A DNA stretch of 64,000 bases from Kitasatospora sp. NBC_01287 (GCF_026340565.1 NZ_JAPEPB010000001.1:8406001-8470000); one strand, 5' to 3'; counted from the stretch's first letter, positions 26,672 through 35,179 are shown. The notes: generated by a model from the sequence alone, not told the origin. Translations and numbers: made by a program.

Positions 26672-26846
26672 GCCGGTCGGGCCATCGCGGGGGTGGCGTG
26701 GGACCGGCAGATGTCGCGAGCAGGTGAGAACCATCGCGACCAGTCACATCGGGCCGGGGGCCGGCCCCGCGCTCCCGTGATTGTCAGTGGTAGGTGCCAT
26801 GCTGGCGGCATCTATTCGAACAATTGCTCGATTGAGGAGAGCGGTC

Positions 26847-27275
26847 ATGGGCACCTGGGACGCCGGCCCCTTCGACAACGACACCGCCGCTGACTTCTCC
26901 CTGAGGCTGGACGAGGCGGGCTCTGCCGAGCGCCCGGCTCTGCTGCTGGCGGCGCTGGAGCGCGCGCTCGCCGCTGACGTCCGCCTGGAGCCCGCGCACG
27001 CCGAGGAGGCGATGGCAGCCGTGGCATTGGTCGCGGCGCAGTTGCCCGGCGGCGAGCCGATCGACCCGGCCTATGCGCCGAAGGAGCGGATCCCCTGGCT
27101 CGACGCCGAGTTCGGCGGGCTCGCCCGCCGGGTGCTGGACCTGGTCGGCGGGGAGGGGAGCGCGCTCGCCGAGCAGTGGGCGGACTCCGGGGAGGAGCCC
27201 CGCTGGCGCGAGCGGCTGGCCAGGCTGCGCGCGGTGCTCGACGGGCACGGTCGGTGGCGGCCCGGGTGCGGGTAG
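26847..27275 (+). CDS. DUF4259 family protein
   Basis: A 142-residue soluble protein. ATG 26847 follows GAGGAGAGCGGTC. The start MGTWDAGPFDNDTAADFSL is the hallmark of DUF4259, followed by alpha-helical segments such as LLLAALERALAA and AEEAMAAVALVAAQLPGG. Function is unknown. It is often found near other small uncharacterised proteins in streptomycetes, as here. Confidence 0.85.
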   Translation: MGTWDAGPFDNDTAADFSLRLDEAGSAERPALLLAALERALAADVRLEPAHAEEAMAAVALVAAQLPGGEPIDPAYAPKERIPWLDAEFGGLARRVLDLVGGEGSALAEQWADSGEEPRWRERLARLRAVLDGHGRWRPGCG

Positions 27276-27455
27276 TGGCCCTGGGTGCGGGAGCGGGCAG
27301 AACGGTGCGGTAGGTTATCCGAGACCTTCAAGAGAGGGTAAAGAAATAGGGTGCTTTTTGCTTGCACTTTGTGATCTTCTGGCTCGTACGTTCCGCTGTC
27401 CGGGCGGATCGCAGCCCTGCCGAAGTGCCGTGCGCCCACACACAGGAGAAGAACC

Positions 27456-28772
27456 ATCAATACCGCCATAGCCCGTGCCGCCCGCACCGTCGTCGTCGTG
27501 GCCACCAGCGCCGCTCTGCTGACCGCCGGCCTGGCAGCCTGCGGCACGGTGAAGGAGCTGACTGCTGCCCAGAAGCTCTCCAACGCCTTCGGCAAGCTCG
27601 GCGACAGCAAGGATCTGAGCGTCAAGTTCGACCTGGACGCCACTCCTGATCAGCTCATGGCCTATGGCAAGGCCACCGGCGAGAAGATGGAGCAGCAGGA
27701 CGCCGATGCGGTCGCCGGCCTGGGCATCTCGGTGGCGCTGCACGCCGACAAGCCGTTGAAGGAGCTGGAGAGCGTCAAGCACCCGGCGAACCCGCAGGAC
27801 GCCAAGGTGAAGGCCGAGGCCGAGGCGATCAACGTCGATTACCAGCTGACCGATCGGTCCGGCGCCGCGCTGATCGAGTTCCGGCAGGTCGGCGGTGTGG
27901 TCTACCTGCGGGGTGACATCTCCGGTCTGGCCAAGCTCTCCGGCGAGGACGGGGCCGCGGTGCGCGGGGAGTTCGACAAGGTGGCCGCCGACCTGGGGCC
28001 GCTGCACGACGCGCTGACCGGCAGTTGGGTCTCGCTCGACGCCAAGACCCTGGAGGAGTTCGGCGCCGACCCCACGGGAGAGGGTGCGCCGGTCCCGTCG
28101 GCGGCGCCCTCGCTGGACCCGAAGACCACCACGGACCTGCTCGGGTCGCTCAAGGGCATCCTCTCCAACGACCTCACCTTCGCGAGCAAGGGCACCGTGG
28201 ACGGAGCCGACCAGGTTCAGGTCACCGCCCCGTTCCGCAAGGCGGCCGAGGACCTGCTCAAGGCCGTCAAGCCGGTGATGGCGCAGCTGCCGACCAAGGA
28301 GAAGCTGCCCGACACGGTGCCCGCCGACGTCCCGGACAAGAATGTCGCGGCCGACTTCTCGATCAAGAACGGCGTGCTGGTCGGCGCCCGGTTCGACCTG
28401 GCCCAGTTGGACAGCAAGGCCACCGCCGACGTCCACCTGCCGCTCAAGATCGCCGTCGACACGAACGCCCCTGTGATCCAGGCGCCCGACAAGGCCGCCA
28501 AGCTCACCGAGACCGACCTCCAGCAGGCCTTGATGGCCATGGTGGCAGGCTTCGGGGACGCTGAGGGGGACGCGACCGGCACCGGCGGGGCCGCCGACAG
28601 CTCGTTGCTGAAGGGCAGCACCTTCCCGACGGTCCCTGCGCCGCCGCTGACGGCCGCCCAGGTCAAGGAGCTGACCGCGAAGACCGGCCAGACGCCGGAG
28701 TCGATCACCGCGCTGAACCAGCTCGGCCTGGGCTACGACGAGATCCTGGGCCTCGGGGCCGGGGAGAACTGA
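27456..28772 (+). CDS. secreted lipoprotein with a probable non-canonical ATC start
   Basis: AGGAG (27444-27448) is followed after 7 bp by ATC at 27456. From there the frame reads NTAIARAARTVVVVATSAAL and then LTAGLAACG: a basic n-region, a hydrophobic core and a lipobox LAAC at the right distance. The first standard in-frame start, GTG 27498, would remove all positive charge and has no ribosome binding site. The mature protein is about 410 residues, Lys/Asp-rich, with repeated beta-type segments like those of LppX/LprG-like or LolA-like lipid-handling lipoproteins (SVKFDLDATPDQLMAYG, VYLRGDISGLAKLSG, DLTFASKGTVDGADQVQV). That resemblance is weak and the function is open. An A/T-rich promoter region precedes it at 27310-27400. 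Confidence 0.8.
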   Translation: MNTAIARAARTVVVVATSAALLTAGLAACGTVKELTAAQKLSNAFGKLGDSKDLSVKFDLDATPDQLMAYGKATGEKMEQQDADAVAGLGISVALHADKPLKELESVKHPANPQDAKVKAEAEAINVDYQLTDRSGAALIEFRQVGGVVYLRGDISGLAKLSGEDGAAVRGEFDKVAADLGPLHDALTGSWVSLDAKTLEEFGADPTGEGAPVPSAAPSLDPKTTTDLLGSLKGILSNDLTFASKGTVDGADQVQVTAPFRKAAEDLLKAVKPVMAQLPTKEKLPDTVPADVPDKNVAADFSIKNGVLVGARFDLAQLDSKATADVHLPLKIAVDTNAPVIQAPDKAAKLTETDLQQALMAMVAGFGDAEGDATGTGGAADSSLLKGSTFPTVPAPPLTAAQVKELTAKTGQTPESITALNQLGLGYDEILGLGAGEN

Positions 28773-28894
28773 GCCTCCAGGGGGTGGTGACTGGCGAGGA
28801 GTCGGTCGCCACCCCTGAGCTCCCGGGGACCGAGCGGTCCTCGCCACGGTCGGATCGGTCAGGTTCAGAGGTCGCGCGTTTGTGCGGGGCCCGG

Positions 28895-29182
28895 TCAACG
28901 TCGGGCCAACACCGCGACCTCCCAGCCGAAGCCCACCACCAGCCGGCCATCCGGCACCACGGCCACCGCGCAGACCGGCAACGGGAACACCAACTCCGGC
29001 CCGACCTGGTCGCCGGTGGTCAGGTCCCGGATCCGCACCGTGCAATCGTCGCCGCCGGTGACCGCGACGGGGCGGCCGTCGAGCACCGCCGTCGCCACCG
29101 CCGGCAACGCATCGGCGTGGGCGGTCGGAATTCGACGCAGGGACCGGTCGAGCTGCGCAGCCGCGCGAGCACGAAGCGTCAC
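28895..29182 (-). pseudogene. C-terminal remnant of a WD40-repeat protein
   Basis: A 95-codon frame that contains one nearly complete WD40 repeat (DGRPVAVTGGDDCTVRIRD, LTTGDQVG) and the closing strand VVPDGRLVVGFGWEVAVL seen at the end of large streptomycete WD40 proteins. A natural member has several repeats, usually after an ATPase or HTH region. None of these is found upstream, where the frame runs into non-coding-like sequence. GTG 29182 has no ribosome binding site, so this is best read as a decayed gene. Confidence 0.65.
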
Positions 29183-29260
29183 CGTCGCACACTGCGCAGG
29201 CCCCTGCCCGGACCCCGCCGGTATCCTCCTTCCGCCTATCCGCGCGAGTACCTAGGCGGA

Positions 29261-29290
29261 CTTGGTCGGAGTTGGTCGGAGTTGGTCGAG
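29261..29290. repeat. 10-bp tandem repeat, 3 copies
   Basis: CTTGGTCGGA, GTTGGTCGGA and GTTGGTCGAG run in tandem in the gap before the stop of the maleylpyruvate-isomerase-like gene. Confidence 0.75.
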
Positions 29291-29303
29291 ATGGTCAGGC
29301 TGG

Positions 29304-29870
29304 TCAGCTCACCGCGGCCTTCCATACCCAGGAGCTGAGCGGCTCGCGGTCACCGAGCGGACCGCGGCCGGTGGACCAGAGCAGGACCTCGACCGGGTCC
29401 CCCGCGGGTGCGGTCGGGAAGAGTCGGGAAAGCACCTTGGCGCACAGGTCGACCGGCGGACGCCAGTCGATCCGCAGGCCCTGGGTGATGTCGTGGGTGT
29501 GCAGCAGGGTCTCGGCGACACCCATCGCGGCGAAACCGCTCGGATCGGTCGGGCCCCAGTGCCACGCCCGGTCCGCCGGGTCGGCGGCGGCGAGTGCGCC
29601 GCTCAGCAGCCGGCCGCAGGCGCGCACCACCGCGAGCAACTCGTCCGGCGTGGCCGTGGGGCGGACCTGGAGGTCGAAGGGCAGGTAGGCGCCGGCCGGT
29701 CTGGCAGCCACCTGGCCGGCGTAGGCGAGCAGGTCGTGCGCGATGTGGGCGGCGGTCGCCGCGCACGTCCATTCCAGGGTGCCGGCCCGCACCTGCCAGT
29801 CGGCCGCCAGCTGCGGTGAGAGTGCCCGGAGCAACTCGGCGACGGCGAGGTCGACGTCATGGCTGGTCAT
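29304..29870 (-). CDS. maleylpyruvate isomerase N-terminal (DinB-like) domain protein
   Basis: 188 residues from ATG 29870; in-frame ATGs at 30044 and 30080 would add a Pro/Asp-rich repeat (DPQADPQADPRAD) that does not belong to the family. The sequence VAELLRALSPQLAADW, then TCAATAAHIAHDLLAYAGQ and the late AETLLHTHDITQGL give the four-helix bundle with His residues suited to bind a metal. The family includes mycothiol-dependent isomerases and transferases. A conserved C-terminal part (DPVEVLLWSTGRGPLGD) is present. The natural substrate is unknown. It is transcribed in the same direction as the upstream TetR gene. Confidence 0.75.
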   Translation of the reverse strand: MTSHDVDLAVAELLRALSPQLAADWQVRAGTLEWTCAATAAHIAHDLLAYAGQVAARPAGAYLPFDLQVRPTATPDELLAVVRACGRLLSGALAAADPADRAWHWGPTDPSGFAAMGVAETLLHTHDITQGLRIDWRPPVDLCAKVLSRLFPTAPAGDPVEVLLWSTGRGPLGDREPLSSWVWKAAVS

Positions 29871-30108
29871 CTCGCCGGGCCGACCGTGCTGCCGCCCGCT
29901 CGGCCCACCGCTCGGCCCACCGGTGTCCGGGGCGGCGGGTGGCGTGTTCCCCGGGGTGGCCTTCGGTGTGGCGGGCCAGTCGGCCCGGGGGTCGGCCTGG
30001 GGGTCGGCCTGGGGGTCGCTCTGCGGCGGGTCCGTCTGCTCCATCGAGCGATCGTGGCAGGCCAGGCCGTCCATCGGCAAACGATTTCGGCCGGTGGTTG
30101 ACGGTCGA

Positions 30109-30747
30109 TCAGCTCGGCGCGACGCCTGGCGGCGGGGTGGGCGAGCCGGTGCGCAGCCCGTCGAGCAGGACCTGCAGGGTGCGGCGCCACTGCTCGCCGC
30201 CGGCCCGCAGGCCCACGGTGCGTTCGCCGGTGGCGGCGACCGAGGCGAGCAGGAACGGGACGTCCTGCCAGCGCAGGTCCCGCCGCATCGCGCCGGCCTC
30301 CTGGGCGCGCTCGACCAGGAGGCGGAATCGCTCGCGCAGGGCGGCCAGGGTGGCCTCCAGCGCTGCGCCGCAGGCGCCGCCGAGCGCTTCGCCGATGCCG
30401 CAGCTCTCGGTGCGCAGCCCCACGTACGCGGCCGCGAAGGTGCTGAGCCCCTGCCAGGGGTCCGGCTCGGCCAGCGCGCGGTCGGCGAGTTCGATCATCT
30501 CGCCCAGCACCTCGTCCAGGACGGCCAGCAGCAGCGCCTCGCGCGACGGGATCCGCCGGTAGAAGGTGCCGACGCCGACTCCGGCCCGGGCGGCGATCTC
30601 GTGCGCGGAGGCGTCCACGCCCAGTTCGGCGATCGCCGTGCGGGCCGCCACCACCAGCCGTGCCACGTTCCGCCTTGCGTCCGCTCGGGGTTGACGCCCC
30701 GTCGGGTCGGTGGTCAGGCGGTCCACGGCGCTGATCGAACTGCTCAT
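30109..30747 (-). CDS. TetR-family transcriptional regulator
   Basis: A 212-residue protein from ATG 30747. The N-terminal HTH is typical: ARTAIAELGVDASAHEIAAR, then AGVGVGTFYRRIPSREALLL at about 48-70. The C-terminal ligand domain has the SBP-like helices ERFRLLVERAQEAGAMRRDL and VPFLLASVAATGERTVGL seen in regulators of divergent oxidoreductase genes. It is divergent from the Gfo/Idh/MocA gene; two palindromes with GGAC/GTCC arms lie between them. Self-repression and repression of the oxidoreductase are expected from this arrangement. Confidence 0.92.
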   Translation of the reverse strand: MSSSISAVDRLTTDPTGRQPRADARRNVARLVVAARTAIAELGVDASAHEIAARAGVGVGTFYRRIPSREALLLAVLDEVLGEMIELADRALAEPDPWQGLSTFAAAYVGLRTESCGIGEALGGACGAALEATLAALRERFRLLVERAQEAGAMRRDLRWQDVPFLLASVAATGERTVGLRAGGEQWRRTLQVLLDGLRTGSPTPPPGVAPS

Positions 30748-30777
30748 GACCCGATCCTATCCCGGTCGCGAAATAAC

Positions 30778-30839
30778 TGGACCAAGTCTGTCCGGTTGGC
30801 TAGAGTCCGGTTACGTCAGAAGCGGACAAGATCTGTCCG
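30778..30839. promoter_or_regulatory. two TetR-type operator palindromes over the Gfo/Idh promoter
   Basis: Site 1 (30778-30795) is TGGACCAAGTCTGTCCGG and site 2 (30823-30839) is CGGACAAGATCTGTCCG; both share GGAC-N7-GTCC. A -10-like TAGAGT at 30801-30806, 17 bp after TGGACC, lies between them. Binding at both sites would cover the promoter of the oxidoreductase gene and the leader of the TetR gene. Confidence 0.65.
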
Positions 30840-30859
30840 TTTGACGTACGGGAGGAGCC

Positions 30860-32089
30860 ATGGCCATGGTCGGGCAGGGGCAGGGGCAGGGGCAGGGGCA
30901 GGGGCAGGGGCAGGGGCACGCGTCGGAGGTGCGGGCGTCGCAGGGGCGCGACCGCCGGGCGGTGCCGCGGATCCGGGTGGGCATCATCGGGGTCAACCCG
31001 CGGCAGGGGTGGGCGGCGCGAGCCCACATCCCGGCGCTGCGCGCGCTGCCCGACTACGAGATCACCGCGGTCGGCACCAGTCGGATCGAGAGCGCCCGGG
31101 CGGCCGCGCAGCACTTCGGCGTCCCGCACGCTTTCGCCGACGCGCGGGCGCTGGCCGAGCACCCCGAGGTCGACCTGGTCGTCGTCACCGTGAAGGTACC
31201 CGCTCATCTGGAGCTGGTGGAGGCCGCGCTCGCGGCCGGCAAGCACGTCTACTGCGAGTGGCCGCTCGCCCGCACCACGGCGCAGGCCGAGCGGCTGGTC
31301 GCCGCCGCCGAGGGGGCGGGGGTCCACCACGCGGTCGGCCTGCAGGCCAGGAGTGCCCCCGCGCTGGCCTACGCGCGGGAGTTGATCGCGGACGGCTACC
31401 TCGGCGAGGTCGACTCGGCCACCCTCTACGCCGCCCGCGGGAAGGGGGCCGGCCCGGCCCTGCCGGCCTGGGCCGCCTACACGCTGGACCAGCGCAACGG
31501 CGCCGGGACGCTGGAGGTGGCCGGTGGCCACACGCTGGACGCGGTGCAGCACCTGCTGGGCGACATCGAGCAGCTCTCCGCGACCCTCGCGGTGCGCCGG
31601 TCGTCCTTCCGGATCGCCGAGACGGACGAGCGGGTCGAGGTCACCAGCCCCGACCAGGTGCTGCTGAACGCGCGGCTGGCCGGCGGCACGCTGCTCGCCG
31701 CGCACCTGCACGACGGCAAGGGCGCCGACGCGCGCACCCGGTTGGAGGTCTCGGGTACCGAGGGCGACCTGGTGCTGGTCTCGGCAGGCCCGGCCGGTCC
31801 GCTGGGCGTCCAGGTCGGCGAACTGCGGCTGCTGGGCGCGCGCGGCCAGGCCGGCGCGGATCGATCCTTCGTCGAACTTCCCGTTCCGTCAAGGTACTTC
31901 GCGGTCGACCCGACTGCCGTCGACGAGCAGGGGTTCCATGTCGCGCAGCAGTACGCGCAGTTCGCCGCCGACCTGCGCGGCGGCGGGCGCACCGTGCCGG
32001 ACTTCGCGGCGGGCCTGCGCCTGCACCGGTTGCTCGACGCGATCCGGCGCTCGGACGCGACCGGGGCGCGGCAGACACTCGACATATAG
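30860..32089 (+). CDS. Gfo/Idh/MocA family protein, Gal80-like variant
   Basis: A 409-residue protein; ATG 30860 follows GGAGGAGCC. After a (GQ)7 tract coded by a 6-bp repeat, the Rossmann fold starts RIRVGIIGVNPRQGWAARAH. The family motif E-K-P is replaced by CEWPLA near 132-137, so the usual catalytic Lys is a Trp; this is the form seen in Gal80-like members. The C-terminal part has GAGTLEVAGGHTLDAVQHLL and the closing LRLHRLLDAIRRS. It may bind NAD(P) or a sugar and act as an oxidoreductase or as a sensor. The divergent TetR gene very likely controls it. Confidence 0.85.
   Translation: MAMVGQGQGQGQGQGQGQGHASEVRASQGRDRRAVPRIRVGIIGVNPRQGWAARAHIPALRALPDYEITAVGTSRIESARAAAQHFGVPHAFADARALAEHPEVDLVVVTVKVPAHLELVEAALAAGKHVYCEWPLARTTAQAERLVAAAEGAGVHHAVGLQARSAPALAYARELIADGYLGEVDSATLYAARGKGAGPALPAWAAYTLDQRNGAGTLEVAGGHTLDAVQHLLGDIEQLSATLAVRRSSFRIAETDERVEVTSPDQVLLNARLAGGTLLAAHLHDGKGADARTRLEVSGTEGDLVLVSAGPAGPLGVQVGELRLLGARGQAGADRSFVELPVPSRYFAVDPTAVDEQGFHVAQQYAQFAADLRGGGRTVPDFAAGLRLHRLLDAIRRSDATGARQTLDI
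30872..30919. repeat. 6-bp tandem repeat within a coding region
   Basis: GGGGCA is repeated about eight times directly after the start codon and encodes Gly-Gln repeats in the Gfo/Idh/MocA protein. Confidence 0.9.
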
Positions 32090-32151
32090 TCTCTGCGGAG
32101 ATAATCTGTTGGAAGGTTATCGCCCGCCGCGCCGCACCGGAGGTAGTTGCC

Positions 32152-32640
32152 ATGTGGGAGTACGAGCACCGGATCGAGACCACCGCTTCGCCGCGGGCTC
32201 TCTGGGGGCTCTGGGCCGATGTGGCGAACTGGGGCCGCTGGAACGCCGACATCGAGCGGATCGAGCTGCGCGGACCGTTCGCGACCGGCAGTGAGATCAC
32301 CATGACCCCGGCCGGGCAGGACCCGGTCGAGCTGCGGATCGGTGATCTGGTGCCTGGCGAACTCTTCATCGACGAGGCGGAGTTCGACGGCCTCCTGCTG
32401 CGCACCGCGCACCGTCTGGAGCCGGTCGGGCCGGGCCGCACCCGGGTCGTCTACCGGATGGAGATCACCGGCCCGACGGCCGACCGGCTCGGCCCCGAGG
32501 TGGGCCCGGCGGTCACCGGTGACTGGCCGGTGACGATGGCGGCCCTGGTCAAGGCGGCCGAGGGGGCGGAGGCGGTGGACGGGGGCCGAGCCGCGGTGGA
32601 CGGGGCCGGGCGGGCCGAGGCCGAGGCTGCGGGACGGTGA
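32152..32640 (+). CDS. SRPBCC-family (polyketide cyclase-like) protein
   Basis: A 162-residue protein; ATG 32152 follows CCGGAGG. The helix-grip fold is visible: MWEYEHRIETTASPRALWGL, WADVANWGRWNADIERIEL, then GSEITMTPAGQDPVELRIGD and TRVVYRMEITGPTADRLG. The last 25 residues are Ala/Gly/Glu-rich. Such proteins bind hydrophobic ligands. Its stop overlaps the start of the HAD gene (GTGA), so the two are translationally coupled. A GATAA/TTATC inverted repeat at about 32099-32120 precedes it. Confidence 0.85.
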   Translation: MWEYEHRIETTASPRALWGLWADVANWGRWNADIERIELRGPFATGSEITMTPAGQDPVELRIGDLVPGELFIDEAEFDGLLLRTAHRLEPVGPGRTRVVYRMEITGPTADRLGPEVGPAVTGDWPVTMAALVKAAEGAEAVDGGRAAVDGAGRAEAEAAGR

Positions 32641-33404
32641 CGGCCGCAGGGCTCGTGCTCTTCGACCTGGACAACACCCTGGTCGACCGTGATGCCGCCC
32701 TTGCCGCCTGGGTCGAGGAGTTCAGCGGACACTGGCGGCTCGGGCCGGACGCCGCCGCCTGGCTGACCGAGCTGGACGGCGACGGGCTGCGTCCCAAGGC
32801 CGAGGTCTTCACCGCCATCCGCGACCGCTTCGACCTGCCGAGCCCGGTGGCGGAGCTGTGGGCGCAATACCGGCGCCGTCACGCGGAGCTGATGCGGTGC
32901 GAGCCCGCGGTGTCGGCGGGCCTGACCCGGCTGCGCGCGGCGGGCTGGCGGATCGGCGTGGTGACCAACGGCACCAACGAGCAGCAGGTCGCCGCCCTGT
33001 GGCTGACCGGTCTCGCCGATCTGGTCGACGGTTGGTGCGTCTCCGAGGCGGAGGGCCTGCGCAAACCCGACCCGCGGATCTTCGCCCTGGCGGCCGAACG
33101 CTGCTGCTTTCCCGGACTCCGTCCCGCCGCGGACGCGCGAGCGGAGGCCGTGCTGATGGTGGGCGCGCCCATGGTGGCCGCGTCGGTGGCGGACACGCGA
33201 GCGGAGGTCGCTGCGGCGCCGGTCTGGATGGTCGGCGACAGCGTCGCCGCCGACATCGGCGGCGGCCAGGCGGCCGGGCTGCGCACGGCCTGGATCCGTC
33301 GCGGTCGCACTTGGCCCGCTACCGCGCGGCCTCCCGACCTGGTGGCCGATCGGGTCACCGAGGTGATCGACGCGCTGCTGGATGGCGGGGCTACGCCCGG
33401 CTGA
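32637..33404 (+). CDS. HAD-superfamily hydrolase
   Basis: A 255-residue protein from GTG 32637, which overlaps the previous stop by 4 bp. All four HAD motifs are present: LVLFDLDNTLVD (nucleophile Asp10, Asp12), VVTNGTNEQQ, the Lys in RKPDPRIF, and WMVGDSVAADIGGG. An Arg/Ala-rich segment between motifs III and IV contains a 60-bp-spaced duplication (ADARAEAVLMVG and ADTRAEVAAAPVWMVG). It is probably a phosphatase of small phosphorylated metabolites. The last 14 bp overlap the convergent reductase gene. Confidence 0.88.
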   Translation: MTAAGLVLFDLDNTLVDRDAALAAWVEEFSGHWRLGPDAAAWLTELDGDGLRPKAEVFTAIRDRFDLPSPVAELWAQYRRRHAELMRCEPAVSAGLTRLRAAGWRIGVVTNGTNEQQVAALWLTGLADLVDGWCVSEAEGLRKPDPRIFALAAERCCFPGLRPAADARAEAVLMVGAPMVAASVADTRAEVAAAPVWMVGDSVAADIGGGQAAGLRTAWIRRGRTWPATARPPDLVADRVTEVIDALLDGGATPG

Positions 33405-34035
33405 GGACCAGGTGCGTGACCCCGCTGGGCGTCGTCACGGACTCGGTCCTGAAGCGCTGCTCAAGCCCTTCGAGGCCGTCCCAGAGCCGCACGCCGCGGC
33501 CCAGCACGATCGGGACGATGGTGACGTGGAGGTAATCGACCAGGTCGGCGGCCAGGAACTCCCGCACCGTGCTGGGCCCGCCGCCGATCCGCACGTCCAG
33601 CCCCCCGGCGGCCTCGCGCGCCTGGCGCAGCGCCTCCTGCGGCGTGGCGTCGATGAAGTGGAACGTGGTGCCGCCCGCCATCTCGACGGAGGGGCGGGGG
33701 TGATGGGTGAGCACGAACACGGGGGTGTGGAAGACCGGGTCCGGGCCCCACCAGCCGGTCCACTCGTGGTCCTCCCAGGGCCCGCGCTGCGGCCCGAACT
33801 TGTTCCGCCCCATGATCTCCGCGCCGATGCCGACCCCCCAGGTCAGGGCCATCGCGTTGTCGACCCCGGTCTCGCCGCTGCCCTGCCCGTGCATCTGGCG
33901 GAACGCCTGCGTCTGCGTGAACCAGTCGACGAGCCGCATCCCGGCGTGCCCGAACGGCGCTTCCAGGTTCTGCCCGTCGCCGGTGCCGAAGCCGTCGAGG
34001 GAGACGGAGAAGTTGTGGACCCGTACCCGGGACAT
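33391..34035 (-). CDS. dihydrofolate reductase family protein (RibD C-terminal type)
   Basis: A 214-residue protein from ATG 34035 with GGAGG upstream. The motifs VHNFSVSLDGFGTG at the start, IGAEIMGRNKF, TPVFVLTHHPRPSVEM and DVRIGGGPSTVREFLAADLV belong to the RibD-C/DHFR-like group, which reduces substrates with NADPH. In this group the folate site is not conserved, and members are common single-gene reductases of unknown substrate in actinomycetes. It converges on and overlaps the HAD gene by 14 bp. Confidence 0.88.
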   Translation of the reverse strand: MSRVRVHNFSVSLDGFGTGDGQNLEAPFGHAGMRLVDWFTQTQAFRQMHGQGSGETGVDNAMALTWGVGIGAEIMGRNKFGPQRGPWEDHEWTGWWGPDPVFHTPVFVLTHHPRPSVEMAGGTTFHFIDATPQEALRQAREAAGGLDVRIGGGPSTVREFLAADLVDYLHVTIVPIVLGRGVRLWDGLEGLEQRFRTESVTTPSGVTHLVLSRA

Positions 34036-34160
34036 GGTGAGACCTCCTGCTGCTGCTGACCACTGGATGACTGCGGACGCTCCGTCGGTCACCGGTGCCG
34101 AGCCTAGGCGTGATGGCACGCCTCCGAAGGGGAGCGACATGAACGGGTCTGAGCCGTGCG

Positions 34161-34235
34161 GCTGTCGAGACGGTGGCTGTCGAGACGGTGGCTGACGAGA
34201 TGGTGGCTGACGAGATGGTGGCTGACGAGATGGGG
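34161..34235. repeat. 15-bp tandem repeat, 5 copies
   Basis: GCTGTCGAGACGGTG occurs twice and its variant GCTGACGAGATGGTG three times (the last with GGGG). It occupies part of the 301-bp gap between the reductase start and the alpha/beta-hydrolase gene, in which no gene is visible. Read on the minus strand it gives PPSRQ repeats. Confidence 0.9.
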
Positions 34236-34336
34236 GTGGTCGTGCCGGGGGTGGCCGTGCCGGTGTCGAGACGGGTGGCCGGGCTGACCCCCATGGCCAG
34301 GCCACGCGCCTTGGCATGGTTCGTAGGATGAGCATT

Positions 34337-35122
34337 ATGGGACGCGAAGCAGTTCATGTGACGACGTGGCAGGACGAGGCATCAGCAACCGTTCCCCGGG
34401 CACTGCTTGTGCACGGCACCATGAGCTGGGGGACCGACTGCTTCCGGGCTCAGCGTCCGCTGGCCGGCGGGTTCCGGCTGGAGCTGATGGACCGGCGCGG
34501 CTTCGGGGACAGCCCCGACATCGAGCGCGCCGACTACGAGGTGGACGCCGAGGACATCGCGGAACTGCTCGGCACCGGCGCGCACTTGGTGGGATATTCC
34601 TACGGCGCCGCCGGTGCGATGATCGCTGCGGCGCGCCGTCCGGAGGCCGTCCACTCGCTGACGCTGATCGAGCCGTCGGTGCTGCGCGTCGCCGAGGAGG
34701 TCCCGGCGGTCCGGGAGGCGCTCGTCCGGATCCGGGCGGCCTTCGGCGAGGAGCGCGAGCCGATGAGCCCCGAGGAGTACCTGCGCCACTCGACGGAGGA
34801 CTACGGCCTGCCGCTCCCCGAGTTCACCCCGCACCTGCTGCGTGCCGCGGCCTCGGCAATGGCGGAGCGCGTGGTCTGGGACGCCGAGATCCCGCTGACC
34901 CCGCTCGCCCGCGCCGACTATCCGAAACTGGTGCTCAACGGCACCTGGGACACAGCGCACCCGGAGTACCGAGCGTTCATCGGCGAGGCCATGACGGCTT
35001 GCGGCGAGTTCATCGCGGAGCGGATCGGCGCCCGCCTGGTCCGGATCCCGGGCGCGGACCACCTGCCGCACCGCGACCAGCCCGAAGAGGTGAACCGCCT
35101 GCTGGCCGAGGCCTGGGCGTAG
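34337..35122 (+). CDS. alpha/beta-fold hydrolase
   Basis: A 261-residue protein from ATG 34337; ATG 34328 is an alternative. The fold is plain: LLVHGTMSWGTD (oxyanion loop), LELMDRRGFGDSPD, the nucleophile elbow GYSYG with Ser88, and GADHLPH near 239-244 with the catalytic His. An Asp within LVLNGTWDTAHPEYRAF is the likely third member of the triad. A signal peptide is absent, so it acts in the cytoplasm. Substrate is unknown. It is followed by the ArsR-like regulator gene after 95 bp. Confidence 0.88.
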   Translation: MGREAVHVTTWQDEASATVPRALLVHGTMSWGTDCFRAQRPLAGGFRLELMDRRGFGDSPDIERADYEVDAEDIAELLGTGAHLVGYSYGAAGAMIAAARRPEAVHSLTLIEPSVLRVAEEVPAVREALVRIRAAFGEEREPMSPEEYLRHSTEDYGLPLPEFTPHLLRAAASAMAERVVWDAEIPLTPLARADYPKLVLNGTWDTAHPEYRAFIGEAMTACGEFIAERIGARLVRIPGADHLPHRDQPEEVNRLLAEAWA

Positions 35123-35179
35123 CTCCTGCCGTACCGGAAGCCGATGTTCGTGTCGCCTCGCGGGTGGCCCCCCGAGGCC

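Noticed and set aside
27315-29192. 625-codon minus-strand frame over the lipoprotein gene
   Set aside because: Shadow frame; the plus strand encodes a signal peptide with lipobox and a Lys/Asp-rich protein.
29743-32640. 965-codon plus-strand frame across several genes
   Set aside because: It only becomes natural at 32152, the SRPBCC gene; the rest is antisense or out of frame with real genes.
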